Assembly (NCBI GenBank): GCA_910574475.1 | Contig: CAJTAT010000001.1 | Location: 620,001 to 684,000 of the forward strand | Length of the DNA stretch: 64,000 nucleotides | Reading direction: 5' to 3' | DNA from: Clostridia bacterium | GTDB lineage: Bacteria > Bacillota > Clostridia > Lachnospirales > Lachnospiraceae | In this document: positions 42,704 to 51,192 of the stretch, in pieces | Layout of the letters: each line of letters starts with the position of its first letter | Numbering within the stretch: the first letter of the stretch is position 1 | The notes under the pieces: generated by a model | What the model was told of the DNA's origin: nothing | Seen by the model: only the letters and a program-made list of their open reading frames with translations | Database searches by the model: none | Translations under genes and position numbers: made by a program

Positions 42704-43034
42704 GCTCAATCTCCTCATTCAAGAAAAATATTTTATAAAACAACTCCAGTGATGTCAACAATTCCTTTTTATCCTTTTGAATCTCTTTTATCTTTAAACC
42801 GCTTCCAATATCATCAAAAAAATAATCATTTTCCTGACTTGCCACTTGAAAGCAGAGAGTCCCGTCCTCCTCAAATTCCAAAGTTAAGACTCCCCCTATC
42901 TCCGAAACAAATAGTACGCAAAGAATTTTTAATTCTTCTTTGATACTGCTAGGCAGAGCAGAAAAGTCTTCATTAAAATAGTACTTTTCCTCATATGAAC
43001 TGGCTCCGCAGAGCACAATATTTTCCTGATACAT
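42696..43034 (-). CDS. DUF6145 family protein
   Basis: 112 aa, acidic, no membrane segment. It starts MYQENIVLCGASSYEEKYYF and has the phrase LCVLFVSEIGGVLTLEFEED. It is found beside birA and lgt in Lachnospiraceae, as here, which is a useful taxonomic hint. Function unknown. Its end overlaps the lgt start, suggesting translational coupling. Confidence 0.8.
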   Translation of the reverse strand: MYQENIVLCGASSYEEKYYFNEDFSALPSSIKEELKILCVLFVSEIGGVLTLEFEEDGTLCFQVASQENDYFFDDIGSGLKIKEIQKDKKELLTSLELFYKIFFLNEEIEHA

Positions 43035-43084
43035 CGCTCACTCCGATTTCTAAGGCCGCCCCTTTTTTAAGGACAGCGCCCTTT

Positions 43085-44086
43085 TTATACATAGCCATAA
43101 ACGCCTCTCACAGATACTTCTCCCGCATAGACAGCCACCACCTGTCCTTCTTCCCGTTCTACAAGAAGTTCCCCACTATCATTGATTCCCAGAGCAGTCC
43201 CCGTATATTCATTTCCCGGCTCCAACACACGAACCATTTTTCCTGTATTTACCAAAAAATCACCATAGCTTTTTTTAAGAACACTAAAATTCTCTGTTCT
43301 ACAGAAAATCTCATAATACTTTTCAAAACACTTCATGCAGCGTGCAATCAAATCTGCCCGGGCAAAGCTCCTGCCTGCTGTCTGATACAGAGAGCCTGCT
43401 GTCTTTTCTAATTCTCCCGGAAAGCTTTTTGTATTGACATTAATACCAATGCCAATGACTACATAATGGATATATTCCATCTCAACACTCATTTCCGTAA
43501 GAATTCCAGCGATCTTTTTTCCATCCAATACCAGATCATTGGGCCATTTAATCTGTACTTTGAGGCTTTTCTCCCCCATGGCCTCACCCAATACTTCATT
43601 ACAGGCTTCGGCGGCTGCCAGACCCATAACTAAAGTCAGCATGGAAGCGTGAACTGGCTGAATCTGAGGCCTCAAAAGAAGACTCATATAAATTGCTTCC
43701 CCGGAAGGAGAGCTCCATGCCCGCCCCCGGCGCCCTTTTCCTCCAGTCTGTTTCTCTGCACAGACTAGAGTCCCATGAGGCTTGTCCTCCTCTGCAAGCT
43801 TCTTTGCTCTAATATTTGTGGAGTCCGTCTCTTCGTAACACACACAGGATCGCCCCATAACCTTTGTGTTCAGCCTGCTGCCAATCTCTGCCTCTGTTAT
43901 GACATCAGGAATAAACAGCATATGGTATCCTCTGTTCTTTACGGCTTCTATCTGATATCCCTCTTCTTTTAATTGTCCTACTATTTTCCAGATGGCTGTC
44001 CGGGACACGCCAAGCCGCTCGCAGAGCTCCTGTCCTGACACATAATCTCCAGCCTCTTTCAAGATATACAATACTTTTTCTTTCAT
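43085..44086 (-). CDS. birA: Bifunctional biotin-protein ligase / biotin operon repressor
   Basis: 333 aa. The N-terminal winged helix (LYILKEAGDYVSGQELCERL, then SRTAIWKIVGQLKEEGY) binds DNA. The catalytic core has GGKGRRGRAWSSP, which binds biotinyl-AMP, and IKWPNDLVLDGKKIAGILTE. An SH3-like C-terminal part ends the protein. It biotinylates acyl-carboxylase carrier proteins and may repress biotin genes. Four bases separate it from the small membrane-protein gene upstream. Confidence 0.96.
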   Translation of the reverse strand: MKEKVLYILKEAGDYVSGQELCERLGVSRTAIWKIVGQLKEEGYQIEAVKNRGYHMLFIPDVITEAEIGSRLNTKVMGRSCVCYEETDSTNIRAKKLAEEDKPHGTLVCAEKQTGGKGRRGRAWSSPSGEAIYMSLLLRPQIQPVHASMLTLVMGLAAAEACNEVLGEAMGEKSLKVQIKWPNDLVLDGKKIAGILTEMSVEMEYIHYVVIGIGINVNTKSFPGELEKTAGSLYQTAGRSFARADLIARCMKCFEKYYEIFCRTENFSVLKKSYGDFLVNTGKMVRVLEPGNEYTGTALGINDSGELLVEREEGQVVAVYAGEVSVRGVYGYV

Positions 44087-44089
44087 AAT

Positions 44090-44368
44090 TCACCACATTC
44101 GGATAATAGTGAAAATCAAAGCTACTGCCAGAATACCTGCAAAAACCGAGCAGGTATAACCAATCACCCGCTTACTCTTAGCCAATTCCATAATTCCAGA
44201 CAAGGCACACATCATCATTCCCAGCAAGAATATCAGCGAAATACGCCAATTGTCCACTTCTCCCACAAGAATCAGAACTGCCAGGAACAGAACTGCACCC
44301 GCCAACACCATATTTAATATCTTGCATAAAAAGTAGGGATCTCTTCTGTTCCTTTTGTTCTGTTTCAT
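44090..44368 (-). CDS. Small membrane protein of unknown function
   Basis: 92 aa with a basic start (KQNKRNRRDPYFL) and three hydrophobic segments. No motif recognised. The start overlaps the argF stop by one base and the end is four bases before birA, so it belongs to an argF-small protein-birA run. The function cannot be inferred. Confidence 0.7.
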   Translation of the reverse strand: MKQNKRNRRDPYFLCKILNMVLAGAVLFLAVLILVGEVDNWRISLIFLLGMMMCALSGIMELAKSKRVIGYTCSVFAGILAVALIFTIIRMW

Positions 44369-45360
44369 TATCTGTCTCCCAGGGTTGCCGCCATGACAGC
44401 TTTGATCGTATGCATCCTGTTTTCTGCCTCATCAAATACAACAGACTGAGAAGATTCAAATACTTCGTCTGTCACTTCCATTTCACTAATTCCAAATTTT
44501 TCACTGATTTCTTTCCCAATCTTTGTCTTCAAATCATGAAACGCTGGCAGGCAATGGGTAAAAATCGCCTGGGGCCCTGCATTTTCCATCACCTTCCGAT
44601 TCACTTGATAGGGCAATAACTCACGGATGCGCGCTTCCCACACATCATCCGGCTCGCCCATGGACACCCATACATCAGTATAGATCACATCTGCCCCCTT
44701 GGTTCCGCTTTCCACATCTTCTGTTAATGTAATCGTCGCCCCTGTCTCCTTTGCCACTTTCTCACACCAGGATACAAGCTCTGGCTCCGGGAAATAGCTC
44801 TTTGGCGCGCAGGCTGTAAAATGCATCCCCATCTTTGCACAGGCAACCATGAGAGAATTTCCCATATTGTAACGGGCATCTCCCATATAGACCAGCTTAA
44901 CACCTTTCAAATGCCCCAGATGTTCTTTGACAGTTAAAAGCATAGCCAGCATCTGTGTGGGATGATATTCATTGGTGAGCCCATTCCACACGGGTACTTC
45001 TGCATATTTTGCCAGTTCTTCCACGATTTCCTGGCCAAAGCCTCTGTACTCAATTCCGTCAAACATTCTTCCCAGCACCCGGGCTGTATCTGCAATGCTT
45101 TCCTTCTTTCCTATCTGAGACCCTGAAGGATCTAAATATGTAGTTCCCATTCCCAGATCATGGGCCGCCACCTCAAAGGCACAGCGCGTTCTTGTACTAG
45201 TCTTTTCAAATATCAGAGCTACATTTTTGCCTCTTAAATCCTTCTCCACAATCCCCTGCTTTTTTCTGGCTTTCAATTCTGCAGACAGATCCACCAAGTA
45301 TTCAATTTCCTCTGGTGTAAAATCCTTTAAAGTTAAAAAATCACGTCCTTTTAAATCCAT
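44368..45360 (-). CDS. argF: Ornithine carbamoyltransferase
   Basis: 330 aa. Carbamoyl-phosphate loop [26 protein letters not shown], and the ornithine-binding HCLPAFHD. It makes citrulline from ornithine and carbamoyl phosphate in arginine synthesis, or the reverse in arginine deimination. No other arg gene is next to it, so the direction is open. It lies 12 bp after the patatin gene. Confidence 0.97.
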   Translation of the reverse strand: MDLKGRDFLTLKDFTPEEIEYLVDLSAELKARKKQGIVEKDLRGKNVALIFEKTSTRTRCAFEVAAHDLGMGTTYLDPSGSQIGKKESIADTARVLGRMFDGIEYRGFGQEIVEELAKYAEVPVWNGLTNEYHPTQMLAMLLTVKEHLGHLKGVKLVYMGDARYNMGNSLMVACAKMGMHFTACAPKSYFPEPELVSWCEKVAKETGATITLTEDVESGTKGADVIYTDVWVSMGEPDDVWEARIRELLPYQVNRKVMENAGPQAIFTHCLPAFHDLKTKIGKEISEKFGISEMEVTDEVFESSQSVVFDEAENRMHTIKAVMAATLGDR

Positions 45361-45372
45361 CGTTCGCTCCTC

Positions 45373-46551
45373 CTAATATAAATCTAATATAATCCGCATA
45401 AATGCAGGCATTTCTTCTGTCAGTTCCCGCCTTGTCCCCCGGCTGCGAGTAATCTCCAAAAGTTCTTTGACTGTATAAACCTGATATTTCGCTACCTTAT
45501 ACCATTTGGCGGTAGCCTCCAACATAGCAAGATAAAGGCTTTTATAGTTCCAGTTCTTTCCCAGCTTTAATTCAGCTGCAATTAAGGGAAGAATCTCTTC
45601 CAGATATCTGCGCATGGCAAGGGATGTCTCCTGCTCTAATTTATAGGCTGACAGAAGCCACTCTAATACTTCTGGACGAATCGCCATGAATTGTCTTAAA
45701 TAATAACACTCTTCTGGCTTTTGTTCAATATAATATATTTTTCCGTCCAGACCATAAATAGTTCTCAGAGCATCATAATACCCAATTTTCATATTTCTTC
45801 GGCTTTTAGCTCCGTCAAACTGTAGAAGACTTCCAAGGCTCACACGGGGGGCAATCTCAAGTATCGTCGCTTCGTCCGGGATGGCAACCTTCTTTTCATG
45901 CCCTGCGCCAAAGATTCGTATAAGAATGAGATTTTCATAGCCCCGATCAAGAAGAGAATTCATAGGAAGCACATTGGTCAAGCCCCCATCCATATAAGTC
46001 TTTCCATTCAACTTTGTATTTTTAAACACTGGAAGGTATGAGCTTGCCAAAAGCATATTTTTTATCTCCCCTTCTGGAACAGCTTTCATATCCACATTCA
46101 GTTCTTTCCTATCCGTCACAGAAAATGTACAGGAATAAAATTCTACCGGGCTTTGACGAATCAAATCCTCATTCACGTTTTCTTCAATCAATTGTCGGAG
46201 GGGTGTAATATCTGTCCCACCTTCTCCGAGAATTCGGAAAGTGTCCCGCAGAGTCTCTTTCAGAAATTCAGATGTCATTTTCGTCTTACTAAAGAGTTTG
46301 GCCATGTGATCGTCATCCACATCCATTACTTTAGAATAGGAAATATCTCTCCACAATCTTTCTGCCCGATCTATATCATCCATACAGATCAGGGCTCCAT
46401 TAAGAGCTCCCACTGATGTCCCAGCCACACCTTTAATCTTCACTCCTGCTTCCCGTAAAGCTTTCCAGGCTCCAATCTGATATGCTCCCTTTGCTCCACC
46501 ACCCTCTAATACTAATCCATATTCTTTTGACAAGTCAATAACTGGTTCCAT
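45373..46551 (-). CDS. Patatin-like phospholipase
   Basis: 392 aa, ATG at 46551 behind AAAAGGGGGG. It shows the full patatin set: oxyanion GGGAKGAYQIGAW, nucleophile GTSVGALNG and the Asp of MDGGLTNVLP. It should hydrolyse acyl esters of phospholipids with a Ser-Asp dyad. The C-terminal about 150 residues are helical and not assigned. No signal peptide, so probably cytoplasmic or membrane-associated. Confidence 0.93.
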   Translation of the reverse strand: MEPVIDLSKEYGLVLEGGGAKGAYQIGAWKALREAGVKIKGVAGTSVGALNGALICMDDIDRAERLWRDISYSKVMDVDDDHMAKLFSKTKMTSEFLKETLRDTFRILGEGGTDITPLRQLIEENVNEDLIRQSPVEFYSCTFSVTDRKELNVDMKAVPEGEIKNMLLASSYLPVFKNTKLNGKTYMDGGLTNVLPMNSLLDRGYENLILIRIFGAGHEKKVAIPDEATILEIAPRVSLGSLLQFDGAKSRRNMKIGYYDALRTIYGLDGKIYYIEQKPEECYYLRQFMAIRPEVLEWLLSAYKLEQETSLAMRRYLEEILPLIAAELKLGKNWNYKSLYLAMLEATAKWYKVAKYQVYTVKELLEITRSRGTRRELTEEMPAFMRIILDLY

Positions 46552-46588
46552 ATTTACGACCCCCTTTTCAAGATTTAAGATATCTTTT

Positions 46589-46616
46589 CGTATATGCCCT
46601 TGTTAAGAAGAGGGTA
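46589..46616. repeat. Copy of a 28-bp dispersed repeat
   Basis: Read on the minus strand it begins TACCCTCTTCTTAACAAGG and matches 21267-21293 with one indel and two substitutions. It lies between the SPFH and patatin genes. Confidence 0.6.
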
Positions 46617-46636
46617 TCTTTTCTATAACAAAATTA

Positions 46637-46657
46637 GGGGACACCGCAGTGCCCCCC
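46637..46657 (-). terminator. Terminator of the SPFH/NfeD operon
   Basis: GGGGACAC pairs with GTGCCCC, loop CGCA, with a T-rich stretch after it on the minus strand. It starts 17 bp past the SPFH stop. Confidence 0.7.
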
Positions 46658-46673
46658 TGGTCATTTTAAATCA

Positions 46674-47609
46674 TTAGTCTTCCTTTGCCACTTCTGTAAC
46701 AGCCTTTACCAAGCCTGCCAATCCCTGAATCTCTGATGGAATAATAATTTTTGTAGCTTTTCCATCGGCAGCTTTTGCAAATGCCTCCAGGCTCTTTAGC
46801 TGCAGAACTGCGCTGTCCGCAGAAGCATCCTTGAGCATCTTCAAACCATCTGCATTGGCTTGCTGTACCTTTAATATAGCCTGGGCCTGACCTTCTGCCT
46901 CCCGAATAGTAGCTTCCTTCTTTGCCTCTGCCCGAAGAATCGCTGCCTCTTTTTCTGCCTCTGCATCCAGGATTGCAGATTCCTTCTTACCTTCTGCTAC
47001 GAGAATCGTAGACTTCTTCTCACCTTCTGCACGCAGAATAGATTCACGGCGTTCACGCTCCGCCTTCATCTGTTTTTCCATAGCATCCTGAATAGCAGCA
47101 GGTGGAATAATGTTCTTAAGCTCTACACGGTTTACTTTAATACCCCATGGGTCTGTGGCAATATCCAGAGATGCTCGCATCTTCGTATTGATCACTTCGC
47201 GGGAAGTCAATGTCTGATCCAGCTCCAGCTCACCAATAATATTACGCAATGTAGTAGCTGTCAAATTCTCAATGGCCATAATGGGATTCTCAACACCGTA
47301 GGCAAACAGCTTGGGATCGGTAATCTGGAAGAACACAACTGTATCGATCCGCATGGTAACGTTATCCTTTGTGATAACTGGCTGTGGTGCAAAATCCACT
47401 ACCTGCTCTTTAAGCGTCACCCGCTTTGCCACCCGGTCGATAAACGGCGCTTTGAAATGGATACCCACACCCCATGTGCCAATATAAGCGCCGAGACGCT
47501 CCACTACAAGCGCCTGAGACTGGGGAACAATCTTGATACAGGACGCAAGTATAAGCAAGATAAAGATAACCAATATAATCACTAACACTGTTCCTAAATA
47601 AGCTGGCAT
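46674..47609 (-). CDS. SPFH-domain stomatin/prohibitin-like protein
   Basis: 311 aa, ATG at 47609 behind AAGGAGGGC. One N-terminal hydrophobic segment (VLVIILVIFILLILA) is followed by the SPFH domain (VVERLGAYIGTWGVGIHFKAPF) and a long charged coiled coil rich in EAEKEAAI and EAKKEATI repeats. It assembles membrane-associated rings or microdomains. The NfeD partner gene lies three bases upstream, the usual pairing. Confidence 0.93.
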   Translation of the reverse strand: MPAYLGTVLVIILVIFILLILASCIKIVPQSQALVVERLGAYIGTWGVGIHFKAPFIDRVAKRVTLKEQVVDFAPQPVITKDNVTMRIDTVVFFQITDPKLFAYGVENPIMAIENLTATTLRNIIGELELDQTLTSREVINTKMRASLDIATDPWGIKVNRVELKNIIPPAAIQDAMEKQMKAERERRESILRAEGEKKSTILVAEGKKESAILDAEAEKEAAILRAEAKKEATIREAEGQAQAILKVQQANADGLKMLKDASADSAVLQLKSLEAFAKAADGKATKIIIPSEIQGLAGLVKAVTEVAKED

Positions 47610-47612
47610 AAA

Positions 47613-48050
47613 TCAGCCCTCCTTTTTCTCTTCAACAATCAATTTTACACCCGCAACAGAAGTAACTGTCACCTGAGTATCCACAGGAATCACAGCAGAA
47701 TCCTCCGCCGTCCGCGCTGTCCAGGTCAGCCCATTCACAAAGACCTCTCCCTGTCCTTCCAGGTTTCGTATCTCTGTTGTGACAACCGCCGTCTTACCTA
47801 TGATACTGTCTACATTGGTCTTCTCCTTTTTCTGGTTGAAATAGCGCACAGCCCAGGGCCGTGTGGCAAACAGCAGAATCAGAGAAACAACACAGAATAC
47901 AGCCCACTGCAAGGTAGGCGACGCTCCTCCCATTGAGAGAAAAAACGCTACCAAGGCTCCACCGGCAAACCAGATTGTTGTCAAACCGAGTGTAATAATC
48001 TCAACAACTAATAGTACAATAAAAAGAAGCAGCCAGTATATTGCATCCAA
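47613..48050 (-). CDS. NfeD-family membrane protein
   Basis: 145 aa. Three hydrophobic segments in the first 80 residues (WLLLFIVLLVVEIITLGLTT) followed by a small OB-fold (GKTAVVTTEIRNLEGQGEVF, VNGLTWTAR). It is the short NfeD type without a protease domain. It partners the SPFH protein in the membrane. Confidence 0.92.
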   Translation of the reverse strand: MDAIYWLLLFIVLLVVEIITLGLTTIWFAGGALVAFFLSMGGASPTLQWAVFCVVSLILLFATRPWAVRYFNQKKEKTNVDSIIGKTAVVTTEIRNLEGQGEVFVNGLTWTARTAEDSAVIPVDTQVTVTSVAGVKLIVEEKKEG

Positions 48051-48115
48051 TTTTTTCCTTCCTCCTTCTTTTTAATTCTTGTTTAATCATACTATAAATT
48101 TTCTGAAATTACAAT

Positions 48116-48144
48116 AGGGAATGTTCTTACACAGAACACTCCCT
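48116..48144 (-). terminator. Terminator hairpin after the wall hydrolase gene
   Basis: AGGGAATGTTC pairs with GAACACTCCCT with one mismatch. On the minus strand it lies 68 bp after the hydrolase stop; the U-rich run after it is weak. Confidence 0.55.
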
Positions 48145-48211
48145 AGTATTCGAAATATTTGCTGTAACTATTCAGAACAGCCTGTTGGAAATATGATTGT
48201 TCATCTTTTAA

Positions 48212-49243
48212 TTAATAGAATACATGGTTTCCAATCACAATACTGTTTGGACCCACATCTGCTCCTGCTCTTCGGAAATGCTTATAGCTTCCCACAGTTG
48301 TGTAACCATTAATCGCTTCCTGTGCAGCCTGTACACAGCTTGCCTTGGGTCCTCCCAAATATCTGGCTATGCTTCCATTGCTGACTACTCCGAACTGACC
48401 CGGAGCATAAATCACTTCAGCGATTGAATTGGGGTAGCCACCGCTCTTGACACGGTTCATAACGACTGCGCCGATAGCAACCTGGCCATCATAGGGCTGA
48501 TTTCCGCCCTCTGCCTGAATCAAAGCTGCTAAAAGTGTTACCTCATTGCCATTGGCCTGGAATGATGCCAACTGCTGCTTTAACTTTTCCCGCTTCTCCT
48601 CTGCTTCCTTTTTCTCAATCTCTTCCATAGTCATGGCTTCGCCCAGCTCCAATTGTATATTTACAAATTCTGCTGATACATAGCCTGTTTTTTCTTCTGC
48701 GTATTGCACCTGGATCCATTCTGTGCCTTCTGTCTCTGTATCTTCTACCACATCCAGCTTGGCACCTTGCTCCACGTTTTTCAATATTTTGGCTTCTGTG
48801 CTGGCCTCAGACCGTATACGAAGACCGCCTGTCAGAGAGGTAGCTACCAGAGTCACTTCCTCCTGTGCCAATTCATATGCTTCTGTACCAAAGACCAGGT
48901 ACTCATTGTCTACATATCCTTCCACATTGCCAGAATGTATTTTTGTCCATCCGTCAACCTGCTCTATAATGTCTCCTCCATCTCCTTTAAACATTCTCCC
49001 CAATGCCTTTGAATCTGCATTTGGTTCAGAGCGCACGGTTACGTATTCGTCTACTCTTGCAAGGACTTTATCTTCCCACTCTTCTTCTAGCTGTACTGCT
49101 TCAATGTCATCACTTGTTACATTTTCCATAACGGCTCCAATGCCGGCTGATGTCTCCACATCCAAATCTTCAAACCCCGATGTCAAAATCCAGATCAGAA
49201 AAAGGCTCAGAAGACTCAGCGATTTTCTACTGACTTTCCACAT
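48212..49243 (-). CDS. Exported cell-wall hydrolase, two SH3 domains plus SleB-type domain
   Basis: 343 aa. A signal-like hydrophobic start (LSLLSLFLIWILTSG), two bacterial SH3 domains (about 60-120, with YVTVRSEPNADSKALG; about 125-195, with LRIRSEASTEAKIL), a coiled coil, and a SleB/hydrolase_2 domain from about 235 with LLAALIQAEGGNQPYDGQVA and the catalytic Glu in QAEGG. It should cut the glycan strand of peptidoglycan, in spore cortex or vegetative wall. A sigma-A promoter lies upstream with an AT-rich leader. Confidence 0.93.
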   Translation of the reverse strand: MWKVSRKSLSLLSLFLIWILTSGFEDLDVETSAGIGAVMENVTSDDIEAVQLEEEWEDKVLARVDEYVTVRSEPNADSKALGRMFKGDGGDIIEQVDGWTKIHSGNVEGYVDNEYLVFGTEAYELAQEEVTLVATSLTGGLRIRSEASTEAKILKNVEQGAKLDVVEDTETEGTEWIQVQYAEEKTGYVSAEFVNIQLELGEAMTMEEIEKKEAEEKREKLKQQLASFQANGNEVTLLAALIQAEGGNQPYDGQVAIGAVVMNRVKSGGYPNSIAEVIYAPGQFGVVSNGSIARYLGGPKASCVQAAQEAINGYTTVGSYKHFRRAGADVGPNSIVIGNHVFY

Positions 49244-49319
49244 ATCAAAACCTCCCTTTGTAATATTTGTGTCTGTTTTATTACAATTATTATTACAAAT
49301 ATTACATTTGTGTTACATC

Positions 49320-49348
49320 ATTTTATCAGAGAGGCCATAATTTGTCAA
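49320..49348 (-). promoter_or_regulatory. Promoter of the wall-hydrolase gene
   Basis: Minus strand TTGACA (49343-49348), 17-bp spacer, TAAAAT (49320-49325). The leader that follows is about 70 nt and rich in TGTAAT words that can pair with TATTACAAA before the ribosome site. Confidence 0.7.
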
Positions 49349-49362
49349 GGGTTGTAATTTTT

Positions 49363-50136
49363 TTACCGTCTTTGCCGATATGCTTCATACAACAAAATGG
49401 ACGCTGCCGCTGCTGCATTGAGAGATTCCAGCTTTCCTTCCATAGGAATCCGTATATATGTATCAGCATATGCTGTCAGCTCTTTGCTTAGTCCTTTACT
49501 TTCATTTCCTATAAGAAAAGCTGTACCACTTTGATAATTCTCTCGGTCATATTCTCTGCTTCCCTCCAAATGGGCAGCATAGGAACGAATACTCTGTTTT
49601 TTGAAAACCTCCAGAACCTTTCTTAAATCTTCTGTATAAAGAAATGGAACTCGGTAAATAGACCCCATTGTGGATCGGATTGTCTTAGGATTGTATATAT
49701 CAGCAGAGCCTTTGTTCAAAATCACTCCTGTTATGCCTGCTCCTTCTGCAGTGCGCAGAATCGTACCCACATTTCCCGGATCTTGTAGATTTTCCAAAAG
49801 TAAAAACAGAGGATTTTTTGTCTTTAGAAGCTCCTCCAAGGTATAATGAAATTGTTTCACCAGACAGAGAATTCCCTGAGGTGTCTGAGTGTCACACATA
49901 ACTTTAAAAATGTGATCCTGGACAACCTCATAAGAAATTCCCTCCAGTAATTTTTTCTGTATCTGTTTTTCAAAAAAACTCTCAGACAGGTATACTTTTT
50001 CGATTCGCTCTTTTGGAGCTTCTCGAAACATCTTTGGTCCTTCTGCCACAAAGACATCTTTGGCGTCCCGCAACTTTGCCTTTTTATTCAACTGTAGCAG
50101 TTGTTTTACCTGTTGATTGGCCGTACTGGTAATCAT
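49363..50136 (-). CDS. TrmH/SpoU-family RNA 2'-O-methyltransferase
   Basis: 257 aa. N-terminal substrate-binding domain (VFVAEGPKMFREA) and the knotted SpoU domain with LLENLQDPGNVGTILRTAEG, FLIGNESKGLS and IPMEGKLESLNAAAAASILL, the SAM-binding knot. It probably methylates 23S rRNA, like RlmB, though the exact target is not decided by sequence. It ends the dnaE-pfkA-trmH run. Confidence 0.94.
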   Translation of the reverse strand: MITSTANQQVKQLLQLNKKAKLRDAKDVFVAEGPKMFREAPKERIEKVYLSESFFEKQIQKKLLEGISYEVVQDHIFKVMCDTQTPQGILCLVKQFHYTLEELLKTKNPLFLLLENLQDPGNVGTILRTAEGAGITGVILNKGSADIYNPKTIRSTMGSIYRVPFLYTEDLRKVLEVFKKQSIRSYAAHLEGSREYDRENYQSGTAFLIGNESKGLSKELTAYADTYIRIPMEGKLESLNAAAAASILLYEAYRQRR

Positions 50137-50166
50137 TATGTGCTCCTTTTTATGCCTATCCAGGGC

Positions 50167-51144
50167 TTAATGGCTGGAAAGAGCCTGAGCTATTTCATAC
50201 TGATAGGGAGCAATACCTTTATTCATCGCCAAGGCTTCATTAATATCATAGTCCTGGAAGCGACCAGACTGATAACCCACCACACGGTTTGTCTTGCCTT
50301 CGCAAAGCAGATCTGCCGCCATAGCTCCCATCATAGACGCATAGACACGATCCTTACAGGTTGGGCTTCCTCCGCGTTGCATATGGCCTAAGATAGTCGC
50401 TCTCGTCTCAATGCCTGTGGCTGCCTCGATACGGCGGGCCATACTGGTGGAATGACCAACACCTTCAGCATTTACAATTATATGATGGGTCTTGCCGCGC
50501 TTACGGTTGGCAATAATATTATTTATAATTTCCTGCTCATCATAATCATAGTTCTCTGGCAAAAGGATATCCTCAGCTCCATTGGCTATTCCACACCAAA
50601 GTGCTATATATCCTGCATTTCTTCCCATAACCTCAATGATACTGCACCGCTCATGGGAGGTGGAAGTATCACGGACTTTATCAATAGCCTGCATAGCCGT
50701 GTTTACTGCTGTGTCAAAGCCAATGGTATACTCTGTACAGGAAATATCTAAATCAATAGTTCCCGGAACACCAATGGTATTAATCCCCAGGCCTGCCAGT
50801 TTCTGAGCGCCCTTAAAGGATCCATCTCCTCCAATTACTACAATGCCGTCAATGCCGTGCTTTTTACAGATCTCAGCCCCCATCTGCTGGCCTTCTTCTG
50901 TCATAAACTCTTTACAGCGAGCTGTGAAGAGGATGGTTCCACCCTTCTGAATAGTATTTGATACATCATTGGCTGTCATATCAATAATCTCTTCATTTAG
51001 CAATCCAGAATATCCCTTCCGAATTCCTTTTACCTGTTTTCCATTGGCAATTGCCTTTCTTACCACAGCACGAATCGCTGCGTTCATGCCTGGGGCATCG
51101 CCTCCGCTGGTTAATACTCCGATGGTTTTAATTTCCTTTGCCAT
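50167..51144 (-). CDS. pfkA: 6-phosphofructokinase
   Basis: 325 aa, ATG at 51144 behind AGGAGGAGC. Motifs GVLTSGGDAPGMNAAIR, GGDGSFKGA and LGHMQRGGSP are those of bacterial Pfk. It phosphorylates fructose 6-phosphate with ATP in glycolysis. One feature is unusual: the catalytic loop usually reads GTIDND and here is GTIDLD (PGTIDLDISCTEYT). The second Asp is kept. Probably co-transcribed with dnaE. Confidence 0.95.
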   Translation of the reverse strand: MAKEIKTIGVLTSGGDAPGMNAAIRAVVRKAIANGKQVKGIRKGYSGLLNEEIIDMTANDVSNTIQKGGTILFTARCKEFMTEEGQQMGAEICKKHGIDGIVVIGGDGSFKGAQKLAGLGINTIGVPGTIDLDISCTEYTIGFDTAVNTAMQAIDKVRDTSTSHERCSIIEVMGRNAGYIALWCGIANGAEDILLPENYDYDEQEIINNIIANRKRGKTHHIIVNAEGVGHSTSMARRIEAATGIETRATILGHMQRGGSPTCKDRVYASMMGAMAADLLCEGKTNRVVGYQSGRFQDYDINEALAMNKGIAPYQYEIAQALSSH

Positions 51145-51192
51145 AACTTGCTCCTCCTATTTAAAGCACCGCTGCTCCTTCTGATTGTGATT

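Noticed and set aside
48723..49340. 205-codon plus-strand reading
   Set aside because: Antisense to the wall-hydrolase gene, low-complexity Ser/Thr composition and no start site.
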